Source of the DNA: Tridacna crocea
Taxonomy: Eukaryota > Mollusca > Bivalvia > Cardiida > Cardiidae
Reading direction: 5' to 3'
DNA length: 64,000 nucleotides
NCBI GenBank assembly: GCA_943736015.1
Contig: OX031057.1
Coordinates: forward strand, 39,146,501 to 39,210,500
Positions 55,236 to 64,000 of this stretch are shown here, in pieces. The position numbers were made by a program, and so were the translations under genes. Numbering within the stretch: the stretch's first letter is position 1; each line of letters opens with the position of its first letter. The notes beneath the pieces are model-generated. The model did no database searches and was not told where the DNA came from. It was given only the letters and a program-made list of their open reading frames with translations.

Positions 55236-56729
55236 CTAAATTTTTATCTTGATATTTGCGTCATCTAAGGCAGAGGCAATTACGTCCGTATCAGTCCAAC
55301 GGTCCGCTTTTTCTATGGTTTTGATTATGCTCCATGATGTCCTGCTGCTCTTTATCTCTCCCCTAGCAACCTTTGTCACGTATGTGAAATTGTATTGTCT
55401 TATTTTGGCATTAATTTTGTCTTCTTCCTCTTCCTCTTCCTGTGGCTTCTTTTCCCCTTCTAGAGCGAAGAACCCATACTTGTCCAACAGTGTTTTCCGT
55501 GATATAACAGGAAACTCCACTGGATTCTTTTTATTCTCAAGTAAAATGGCAACATACTCGTGGGCCATTAGTCTCTGATCTGGTGTTAGTGCCTTCCAGT
55601 TGGTTGGAGGCCATAATACATGATGATTGTTACACTCTAGTTCCAGCTGTTTACTAAAGTCCCAACTCCTCTTAGCTGGTGGGCATACAGGCATCGCCCC
55701 TCTTTTTAGGATGCAAAGGGCACGAGCTCTGAGAGAATCCTGCTTCGCTCCTTCAGGTACACTTACGTTGTCACTGGAAGAACTTGAACTAGATGAGCTG
55801 GACTCACTATTTGCCTCACTAATATCCTCCCCTCCTGTCACTTTACCTCCACTATTCCCTTCACAATCCTTAACCTTAGAATCTCCACTAATGTTACTTT
55901 CATCAACTGTCCCTGAATCCACATTCCTACTCATATCTATCCCCGCATTATCTCTGCCACTTTTCTCGGTCTGACTTCCATCTTGCTTGTCCCCAATACC
56001 CTGCTCCTCTTCGTCCTCAATGTCACCTGTTCCCAACTCTATCTCATCTCCGTAGGTTTCTAGTTCATCTGTTCTTTCCACACTGACCCGACCCTGCTTA
56101 GCTGATCTCTCCTCTTCATCACCATCAATCCCCTTTCTCTTCTTATTTAAAGTCCCTCCAGTTTCTTCCCTTACTCCGTCTTGTCTCCTAGATCCAACCG
56201 ACACTACCCTTCCTTTACACTGGTCCCTCTCTTCACTGGAATTAACAGTTTCTATCACTATCCTTGTATCTGTTCTGTCTTTTGTCCTTCCAATCTTTTC
56301 TTCTGCTAGCTTCAAACCTTCCTTCCACCCCCTGTTCCATTTTTCTGTCCTTTCTTTTCTGTCTGCAAACCCCTCTGCCCAGTTCCTTACTGCCCTCCTC
56401 ACATCATAAGCCGCATCACTTTCATAAACTTGAACACTTTCCGCTATCTTTGCGTAATCATGCGGATAAATGGCAAAATAAAATCCGTTGGTTCGACTAA
56501 AACGGTCCTTCGGTAAGTTCAAGTCCGGGTGACTCTTTTTCACATGAACCTCCAGATCGCTGACTCTGGTAAAAGTTTTTGTCTTTCCTTTGCACCATGG
56601 ACAAAGAACCGTTAAACATCTATGTTCTGCCGAGATCAGGTGTTTTACCAGAGCCGTCCGGGTAGGAAATATCCCCTCGCAAAGCCAACAGTTCTCCCTG
56701 AAACAAAAGAGAAATCTCGTAAGATCCAT
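55236..56729 (-). CDS. C2H2 zinc-finger 3' ORF (copy 2)
   Basis: Identical 497-aa product. Confidence 0.8.
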   Translation of the reverse strand: MDLTRFLFCFRENCWLCEGIFPTRTALVKHLISAEHRCLTVLCPWCKGKTKTFTRVSDLEVHVKKSHPDLNLPKDRFSRTNGFYFAIYPHDYAKIAESVQVYESDAAYDVRRAVRNWAEGFADRKERTEKWNRGWKEGLKLAEEKIGRTKDRTDTRIVIETVNSSEERDQCKGRVVSVGSRRQDGVREETGGTLNKKRKGIDGDEEERSAKQGRVSVERTDELETYGDEIELGTGDIEDEEEQGIGDKQDGSQTEKSGRDNAGIDMSRNVDSGTVDESNISGDSKVKDCEGNSGGKVTGGEDISEANSESSSSSSSSSSDNVSVPEGAKQDSLRARALCILKRGAMPVCPPAKRSWDFSKQLELECNNHHVLWPPTNWKALTPDQRLMAHEYVAILLENKKNPVEFPVISRKTLLDKYGFFALEGEKKPQEEEEEEDKINAKIRQYNFTYVTKVARGEIKSSRTSWSIIKTIEKADRWTDTDVIASALDDANIKIKI

Positions 56730-56837
56730 TTATAACAATGGTGAAAACCTGAAACGGAAACAAATGGTTTTCCTTCAAACAAATATGATCTAGGTAACTG
56801 TCAAGGGCGGGACCTTTGGCCATTACTTAGTTCGTCT

Positions 56838-56955
56838 ACGCACAGGAAATCTCCGCCGCGTGAATACAACCGTTCCCAACTAAAGTAAATCCCCGACGCG
56901 TGGATACAACCGCTCCCACCTACAGGAAATCTCCGCCACGTGAATACAATCCTTT
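56838..56955. repeat. Minisatellite between integrase and 3' ORF (copy 2)
   Basis: Same three units as in copy 1. Confidence 0.75.
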
Positions 56956-57205
56956 TGAAACGCGCGACAAATATTGTTTTATTCATATTTGTTTATTTAT
57001 TAACTTGTTAATTTTCTAAAAGTTTACAAATGTTGTCTGTTAAACTTATATTTATATACATACATATACATGTACATATACTTGTTATATTTTTATTTGT
57101 TTGTTTGTATTTATAACTTGTAAATTGCATGGTCATATTTTAAGAAAAGAAATAGAGTTAACGGAAAACACAACAGCACTTATTTAAATGATTTACATGT
57201 CTGAA

Positions 57206-58945
57206 TTAAGTTCTGTTTTTAACTTCCGCATGTATCCAATTTGGAATCTTTGTCCCATAATATGGATGCAATCTATCTATATGGTAAGCTTTTGGTCGTC
57301 CTTTTGATGACTGTTTTACCATACATATAATGTCATCTAATATCCTGGTGACAACAAAAGGTCCTTTCCATTTGTTCACCAGCTTTGAGCTAATCCCAAC
57401 TTTACGTGAAGGATCATGTAGCCATACCAGTTGACCTGGTTTAAATGATCTTTTTTTAGAGCTGCAGTCATAGTATTTCCTCTGGTATCTTGATGCAGCC
57501 TTAATATTCTCCCTTGCTATATCATGGCATTTCTGCAAATTATCCTCCAGGTCCATCACATAGTCATTAAAGTCCTTGACAAAGTCATCGGACTTAGGAC
57601 GCCCGACAACAGCTTGCATAGGCAGAGTTATCTCCCGTCCTAGCATCATCCTATTTGGACTAATTTTAGAGCTACTGTGAGGTGATGACCTGTATGCCAT
57701 CATTACTTGTTGCAGATAAAAATCCCAATTATTTTGCTGTACTTGACAATAAGATTTCAACATTGAAATCAGAGTTCGGTTAAACCGTTCTACAAGACCA
57801 TTAGCTTGTGGGCGCAGTGATGTGGCATGAGTTTTGTCAATTCCCATTAAATCGCATAGATCCTGCATAAGTTTAGATTCAAAACATCTGCCTTGGTCCG
57901 AGTAAATTTGCAAAGGCACTCCAAACCTGCTAACAAAAGTATCTACAAATGCTTTTGCAACTGTTTTGGTTTTCATATCTGGTATTGCAACACATTCTGT
58001 CCATTTCGTAAACCAATCTGCTATTACTAATATATATTTGTTCCCTTGGTTACTCAAAGGGAGAGGACCAAGTATGTCCATCATTATCCTTTCCATTGAC
58101 TCTCCTACTAGATACTGTCCAAGAGGTGCCTTATTTGATTCCCTTGAAAGTCTTTTTGCAGTGCAATCATCACACTCCCTGCAATATCGTTTAACTGAGT
58201 CGGTCATCCCTGGCCAGTAGAACCCTTGTCTAATTCTACTAAGGGTTTTCTCTACCCCAAGATGTCCACTACTTGCAATATCGTGGTGATACCTGATGAC
58301 CTCTTTTTGACGATCCTTTGGAGTCACAAGTTGATACAGAAGGCTCCCATCATCCTTTTCAAATTTCCGATATAGCATACCTCCCTTGATTTCCAAACGA
58401 TCCCATTGTCGCCAAAGGGTTTTGAGTTTTGATGACGCAGCGGATATTTCATTCCACCCTGGCCGTTGACGTCCCTCTTGTAGATCAAGTTTGATTTTTC
58501 CTATATTGATGTCATTAAGCTGGCTAGTTGAAATTTCCACAGGATCCCAACCATTTAGAAGAATTTGGTTGTTTGTCATCTCAGAGGTTTGGCTATTTGC
58601 CTGGCTTCTTGTTACAGTCATTATTGTCTCCTCGGACACCTCATCAGGATTGTTAAATGAATCAAATTCTTCTTGTAGTTTTTGCTGATGTTTGCATGCC
58701 TTACATGGCATCCTAGAAAGTGCATCTGCATTAGAGTGACTTCTTCCTCCCCTGTGAATCACTTCTAGGTTATATGTGTTAAGCTCTTGTAACCAACGTG
58801 CTACTTGGCCGGTAGGTAATTTCAGGGTGCGCATCCAGCTTACTGCTGCATTGTCAGTGCTAACAGCACTGACTGGCCATACAGGTAACTGTGAAAATGT
58901 TTCAAAGCCGTTACAACAGCAAGAAGCTCCTTTCTTGTGATGCAA
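57206..58945 (-). CDS. pol: RNase H C-terminus and integrase (copy 2)
   Basis: Identical 579-aa product with the same DDE residues. Confidence 0.92.
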   Translation of the reverse strand: MHHKKGASCCCNGFETFSQLPVWPVSAVSTDNAAVSWMRTLKLPTGQVARWLQELNTYNLEVIHRGGRSHSNADALSRMPCKACKHQQKLQEEFDSFNNPDEVSEETIMTVTRSQANSQTSEMTNNQILLNGWDPVEISTSQLNDINIGKIKLDLQEGRQRPGWNEISAASSKLKTLWRQWDRLEIKGGMLYRKFEKDDGSLLYQLVTPKDRQKEVIRYHHDIASSGHLGVEKTLSRIRQGFYWPGMTDSVKRYCRECDDCTAKRLSRESNKAPLGQYLVGESMERIMMDILGPLPLSNQGNKYILVIADWFTKWTECVAIPDMKTKTVAKAFVDTFVSRFGVPLQIYSDQGRCFESKLMQDLCDLMGIDKTHATSLRPQANGLVERFNRTLISMLKSYCQVQQNNWDFYLQQVMMAYRSSPHSSSKISPNRMMLGREITLPMQAVVGRPKSDDFVKDFNDYVMDLEDNLQKCHDIARENIKAASRYQRKYYDCSSKKRSFKPGQLVWLHDPSRKVGISSKLVNKWKGPFVVTRILDDIICMVKQSSKGRPKAYHIDRLHPYYGTKIPNWIHAEVKNRT

Positions 58946-60690
58946 TAGGCTCTTTCGTGGACATTCATTGACTTGCTCATGTAAGCAATGACCCTCTCTT
59001 TGTTATCTTGTATTTGAGAAAGAACAGCTCCTACTGCACTGTTCGAAGCATCTGTGTCCAAAATGAATTTTGATCCTAATTTTGGGTAAGCTAAAATTGG
59101 AGCTGATATTAATGCCTGTTTTAACGTTTCAAATGAATTTTGGCAATCATCCGTCCATTTAAATGGAGTTTTCTTCTCGCAAAGTTTGTGCAAAGGCCTT
59201 GCAATGTCTGAAAATCCCTTTACAAACCTTCTATAGTATGATGCAAGACCCAGGAAGCTCCGAACTTCCTTGTTATTCCTAGGTATTGGCCAATCTCGAA
59301 CAGTCTTCACTTTTTCAGGGTCAGTTTCAACCCCATTTTCAGACACAATATGACCTAGAAAAGAGACAGACTTTTGAAAAAATAAACATTTGGACGGTTT
59401 TAACTTGAGGTTGGCTTCCCGCAAGCGAATAAAAACGTTTTCAATGCGTTGGAGACTCTCGTCTACCGTTTTGCCTGGTGTGATTATATCGTCCATGTAT
59501 AATAATGACTCGGTCCACTGTATGCCTCGCAAAACATCCTCCATTAGCCTTTCGAAGGTGGATGGAGAATTTACCAGCCCAAAAGGCATAACCCGAAACT
59601 GATATAATCCTTGACTAGTAGAGAATGCAGTTTTGGGTTTGTCTGGCTCGTCCATCTCTATTTGCCAGAACCCTGAATTCAAGTCCATACAGTTGAACCA
59701 CTTCGAACCCGATAGTGCATCAAAACAATCATCCACCCGCGGAATAGGGTACGCATCCTTCACTGTTACATCGTTTAGGCGCCGATAATCAACGCAAAAT
59801 CTGGTTGATCCGTCCTTTTTCGAAACCAGCACAATAGGCGATGACCATGGACTTTTTGAAGGTTCTATGATACCCTTCCCAAGCATTTTCTCTATTTCTT
59901 GCCGTTCAATGTCCCTTTTCCCATACGGTTGTCGTCTAACAGGCTGGCGAATTGGATTGGCTGTCCCTGTATTGATTGTATGCTTAACCCTATTTGTGCA
60001 TCCAAGGTCATCAGAGGATTTAGCAAATACATCCTGATATTTATTAAGCAATGTTGCAAATTTTTCCTTTTCTTCATTGTCCAGGTTTTCTGTACTGTTC
60101 TTGAACATTTCTCTCAAATGTTCTGGTAAACGAGCCTCCCCAGATATTTTAGCATCTTGAAAAGATTCCTGAAAAGAGGCTGCACACAGGTCTGTCTCAA
60201 CCACGCTCAGTGGTTTATCTTCTATGATTGGGTAACAACATCCTACCCTTTTCCCTACTTCTGCCGTTATAGTTTTATCAGTATAATTCATCAAAGCAAT
60301 AAGTGCATCGCCCTTATTTATGTCTATAATACCACTAAGCAATTTCAGGTTATCACTATTTTCTATTTCAGAATCATCGATGAAGGCTACCTCCGGGAGG
60401 ATTTTATGATTTGGTACCTGAACAGAAACAAACATACAACTCAATGCTGGGATATCTACCCCCTCATTGACCTCTACTCTACAGACTGTAGTAGTTTCTT
60501 CCCCAGAATAACAGTGAATTACACTGCCATTCTTAGTATACAATTCTAAAGTTTCAATGTTCCACTGCTTGACATTCTCCATGATAAAATCCTGACCCAG
60601 TATTCCTGGAAGGGACATATCACAGACAATTACAGTTACTTCTGCTATATAATTCCCAAAAGTGATATTTGTGTTAACATATCCACGCAC
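58840..60690 (-). CDS. pol: Protease C-terminus, RT and RNase H (copy 2)
   Basis: Predicted protein identical to copy 1; the single base difference near 60606 is silent. Confidence 0.92.
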   Translation of the reverse strand: MRGYVNTNITFGNYIAEVTVIVCDMSLPGILGQDFIMENVKQWNIETLELYTKNGSVIHCYSGEETTTVCRVEVNEGVDIPALSCMFVSVQVPNHKILPEVAFIDDSEIENSDNLKLLSGIIDINKGDALIALMNYTDKTITAEVGKRVGCCYPIIEDKPLSVVETDLCAASFQESFQDAKISGEARLPEHLREMFKNSTENLDNEEKEKFATLLNKYQDVFAKSSDDLGCTNRVKHTINTGTANPIRQPVRRQPYGKRDIERQEIEKMLGKGIIEPSKSPWSSPIVLVSKKDGSTRFCVDYRRLNDVTVKDAYPIPRVDDCFDALSGSKWFNCMDLNSGFWQIEMDEPDKPKTAFSTSQGLYQFRVMPFGLVNSPSTFERLMEDVLRGIQWTESLLYMDDIITPGKTVDESLQRIENVFIRLREANLKLKPSKCLFFQKSVSFLGHIVSENGVETDPEKVKTVRDWPIPRNNKEVRSFLGLASYYRRFVKGFSDIARPLHKLCEKKTPFKWTDDCQNSFETLKQALISAPILAYPKLGSKFILDTDASNSAVGAVLSQIQDNKERVIAYMSKSMNVHERAYCITRKELLAVVTALKHFHSYLYGQSVLLALTMQQ

Positions 60691-60965
60691 TTTGATATTG
60701 GCGCCATCAACACCCTGAATTGAGAAAGTGGCAAGCTTTTCTCCCCGCCAATCTGGTCATATGTTTCCTCAGATATTAGTGTTGCCGTGGCACCACTATC
60801 AAGCAAAAATGGAATTTCATTATTATTGATATTACCCTGAATGTATAAACCATTATCCCATTTAAATGGTTTCCTACCAACCTGCCCAATCCTTGAAATA
60901 GTGTCTGGGCTGGCCTTAAATGTTTGATTGCTATAGATAGGTCGATTTCTGTCATCATCCGTCAC
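60645..60965 (-). CDS. Aspartic protease, N-terminal part (copy 2)
   Basis: Same frame relation and same interior break as copy 1. Confidence 0.85.
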   Translation of the reverse strand: MTDDDRNRPIYSNQTFKASPDTISRIGQVGRKPFKWDNGLYIQGNINNNEIPFLLDSGATATLISEETYDQIGGEKSLPLSQFRVLMAPISKCVDMLTQISLLGII

Positions 60966-60973
60966 CCCATGAC

Positions 60974-61882
60974 CTACTGGGTTGACGGTTTGGCGTTTTC
61001 CTGGTTCTTTGAAATTTTCCTTTTCGGCTTATCCTTGTTAGGACAATTCCTATAGAGGTGATCGCTAGATCCACAAGTAAAGCATGCCTTGTCACCTTTT
61101 CTAGCGGAGGTTTCAAGCTTATCGAGTCGTTGTTCTATACGTTTGATTGTATCTCTCAGGGCATCAAGATCCCTGTTATCCTTTAAATCAGAACTTGACA
61201 AATTTCCGTGCACCGCTATACCCCGTACACGAGACGCCTCAAAAGTGGTCTTGGATCTCCCTAACACGTCTTCGTAGCGTTCCACTATTTCCACAGCCTC
61301 CCTGATCGTCCTGCAGCCGTTATCCATCAGTCTGCATCTCATCTCAGGTGAAAAGCTTTTGTAGAAATGTTCTAACGCTAACATCTCTTGTGCCTCTGAT
61401 CCAAGTGACACATACGCCTTCTGGGCATATAGCCTTATCTCATCCCCAAAGGTGGCAACTGACTCGTTTTTGCCCCGTGTCCTGTTCTGAATTTTCGATA
61501 ACCATCTAGTGGTTTGTCTAGTACTTCCAAACCTCTGCTCTAGTCGGGTAGTTAACAAACGGTATGAGCGCTTTTCGTGGGCCGGTAGGGAGCTATAATG
61601 TAGCCTTGCCTGGTGCTTTAATGAAGTTGCCAGGTACAGTAACTTTTCTTTTTCCGACCATTGTGCCAAGTCAGCACAGTCCTCAAAATATGAAATATAC
61701 TGTTCCCAATCCTCCTCACCTGTGAATGGATCAGGTTTGATGTTATGAGAACTCTGTCTGTACCTACGTTCAGGTGATACATAGTTATGATCTCCATCCT
61801 CACCTCTATAGTCATCTTCCCCACCTCCAGGATGGTTGATATTAAAATTTACCTCGGAGTCTGAGTCTTCCTGATTTGCCAT
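60974..61882 (-). CDS. gag: Gag protein (copy 2)
   Basis: 302 aa, identical to the copy 1 protein. Confidence 0.9.
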   Translation of the reverse strand: MANQEDSDSEVNFNINHPGGGEDDYRGEDGDHNYVSPERRYRQSSHNIKPDPFTGEEDWEQYISYFEDCADLAQWSEKEKLLYLATSLKHQARLHYSSLPAHEKRSYRLLTTRLEQRFGSTRQTTRWLSKIQNRTRGKNESVATFGDEIRLYAQKAYVSLGSEAQEMLALEHFYKSFSPEMRCRLMDNGCRTIREAVEIVERYEDVLGRSKTTFEASRVRGIAVHGNLSSSDLKDNRDLDALRDTIKRIEQRLDKLETSARKGDKACFTCGSSDHLYRNCPNKDKPKRKISKNQENAKPSTQ

Positions 61883-62832
61883 GGTTTTTTTTTTTTTTGG
61901 TAAAGATGTTGATTGAGCTTTTCCTAGATAATGAAAATGAGTAAACTCCGTCTACCAGGATTCCAGACTAATTCCGAGGAAATTTCTTCTCTCAGCCCTT
62001 TACTAGATTTACTAGAAAGTCCAGTAAAGTTAAATAATTCAGATTGTTTGGATTTGAACTCCAATAAACAAAGGCTGTATATCCGGACAACAGCTCTCGA
62101 GGCTAGCTCTTAAAAAAATAAAATGTGTTGTTCTAAAAATTCCTAACGCACGGATCCGAAAGTGAAGCCTAATGGTTGGATCCAAATATCTAATGACGTT
62201 GTTCGGATCCGAAAATACCCGGTGTTCGGATCCGATTTTATAATCCGTGATGTTCGGATCCAGCAATGCACGGATCCGAAAGTGCAGACCTAGTGTTTGG
62301 ATCCGATTTTCCGAAGGACGCTCGGATCCGAAAGTTCCTAGTCTAAACAATTCCCGATGTTCGGATCCGACAATGCACGGCTCCGAAAGTGAGTATCTAG
62401 TGTTTGGATACGAAGCTTTCTAATTTTAAAGTTAAAGACACGATTTTCGGATCTCAAAGACTCCCGATATTCGGCCTGCTGAACGGAAATACTCCGGTAA
62501 TCAAATTCCAGCAACGACGCACAGTCGCAGTACTTAGTGTTCGGATCCGAAAGTAAAACTCCTCAGGTCAGATAATGGACGGATTCCAAAAGTTCTCTCT
62601 CTCTCTCTCTTTTTTTTTTTTTTTTTTTTAAGTAAGCTAAAATCCGAGCCTAGCGCTGTCGTAAGGTCGTGGTTGTAAGTCCGAACCCGACCTGTGTTTC
62701 CTAAGTAGACCTATCCAAAACTTTACTCTGCCAAAAATCGTCTGCTAGTGTCTCCTCTGTGCAGCCAAAACATGCCAAAACTGTTCCAGAAAGAAATTTG
62801 AGACTTGTCCGTGATGCTGAAAGTATATCAGC
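61883..62832 (-). other. Retrotransposon leader (copy 2)
   Basis: Same repeats as copy 1; the T run is one base longer. Confidence 0.85.
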
Positions 62833-62850
62833 ATCCCACTTCTGACACCA
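62833..62850 (-). promoter_or_regulatory. Primer binding site (copy 2)
   Basis: Identical 18-nt site, two bases from LTR 3. Confidence 0.85.
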
Positions 62851-62852
62851 AT

Positions 62853-64000
62853 TGTAACAGGAATATCTATGTAGGGCCGTTCTTTCTGGTAACTTTCCTT
62901 CCTGAATATTACAATTTCCGATCCCTCGCCGAATCCGAGATAAAACGGAAGGAAATATAAGACTTCCCGTGAGCAGACGACAGAAATTGGCCGACAAAAG
63001 TAAAGGGGGGAGGTAAGTTCAGACGACAGACTTAGTAGACTAAATAACGTTAAGAAAATTGACTTTAATGCATAAAAATCTATAATCTAGCTTTACTAGA
63101 TCTATCGTAAATGGAAAGTTATGATTACGTTATTTTAACCGATATTAAAATATTTCTCAGATAATTAGAGTTCAGTGTTTTTCATTTACATTTCAATCCT
63201 CTCCTTTTTGTAGACTGTCTGATCCTAGTCCGGTACTTGGCTGTGTCCAGTAGTCCTGATCCTGGGTCTGTCGTTTTAGATGTTTAATAAATATACTTTA
63301 ATTGTAGACAGAAAATTTGTAAACTAAAGAAAAATGAGAAATTTTGTAGTAGAACTAAAAAGACGGAGTTTTGATACGTTAAGGCCGAAATCCAGAATGA
63401 AAAAGCTAGCGTTCCTTGTGCGCGTTCCCTTTTATAATACCGCGCCCTTGAACACTTCAAAACTTCCAAATGCGTACACAGGCATTGAGTGACCAATCAC
63501 AACATAGGCTCCTGCAGAGTCTATATTAAGCTTGTCCAATTGCTCCACTTTCGGAAAAATCCGAAAGATGTGTAAGTCCGCCGAACAAAATCTAGTCCAT
63601 GTTCGGATAGCAGAATGTTCCTTTCGGATTTTTAAAAGTTAATAAAACTGGCAGAGTGCTAGACCTCAAATATTCTAGTCACTCGTAAATACTTAGATAA
63701 AGTCAGTCTAACATATCTTTTGGTACAAGGGAGGGTAATTCTACCTTAAAAGTAAATTTTACAAACGACAAGTAGTTCCGAATCACCGGCTGGCCTTACG
63801 ACCAAAAATCTAAACAAGTTTTACAAAACAGGAGCAGGTCAAATGCCATTGATTGCAAGAAATAATACATACAAGTAAGTTATCAATTCCTAGAGTCAAT
63901 TTGATTGCATAAAATGCATTTCATGCGCTTTTCAGGCGTATGGAATGACTTATGTGCAATTGTAATGGGTTTCCACGACCTGTCAAATCTGAAGTTGACA
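62853..64000 (-). repeat. LTR 3, truncated by window end
   Basis: 1148 bp visible, adjoining the primer site of copy 2. Whether a third internal region follows cannot be seen. Confidence 0.85.

Larger units (their letters stand above)
53654..64000 (-). mobile_element. Ty3/gypsy LTR retrotransposon, copy 2, sharing an LTR with copy 1
   Basis: Internal region 54960-62852 repeats copy 1 at an offset of 9198-9199 bp. I found only one substitution (A/C near 51408 versus 60606) and homopolymer length differences. Its 5' LTR starts at 62853 and runs off the window. Confidence 0.92.

Overview
The window is eukaryotic nuclear DNA: spliced genes with GT/AG introns, AT-rich introns, and very many nested transposable elements. 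I infer a bivalve mollusc. The tRNA-derived SINEs ending in a GACTGAAAT...GTTGAAA-type tail, the dispersed GATCAGACTGCAC repeats and a 'TAGAGG...GAGC / AGCTCGCTGGCC' repeat are ones I associate from memory with bivalve genomes. The species is not determined.

Two cellular genes are recognisable and lie head to head around a ~310-bp shared promoter. On the minus strand is an ADP-ribosylarginine hydrolase (ADPRH/ARH1-like): a large 5' exon at 12340-13254 and a 3' exon at 8221-8421. On the plus strand is a complete selenocysteine-specific elongation factor (EEFSEC): eight exons from 13564 to 42954, 586 codons, all phases matching. Its 20-kb first intron and the later introns hold most of the mobile DNA.

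Intron 1 of EEFSEC contains a broken mobile-element-type gene (14680-16440). It also contains an ~11.5-kb DNA transposon (17707-29233). Its ends are long inverted repeats built from ~22-bp units carrying the palindrome ACGTGCGCACGT. It carries a plus-strand THAP/HTH/DDE transposase gene and a minus-strand five-exon gene for a SAP/SWIM/YqaJ-type exonuclease, both with stops or frameshifts. I compare it to ISL2EU-type elements. The same intron holds a 1.3-kb non-autonomous element with GCCATTTCATGAAATGGC repeats (30280-31617).

A ~230-bp, TTAA-ended hairpin MITE family occurs more than 50 times between 190 and 44453, inside both genes' introns, inside the large transposon and nested in itself. 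Several subfamilies have matched changes in both hairpin arms. Degenerate duplicates of EEFSEC exon 6 lie in intron 6.

From 44454 to the end is a tandem array of a Ty3/gypsy LTR retrotransposon on the minus strand: LTR - internal - LTR - internal - partial LTR, repeating every ~9.2 kb with almost no differences. Each internal region has a tRNA-Leu-type primer site, a long leader full of GGATCC palindromes, gag, protease, RT/RNase H and integrase in shifted frames, and an extra 3' ORF with two C2H2 zinc fingers where an env gene might be expected.
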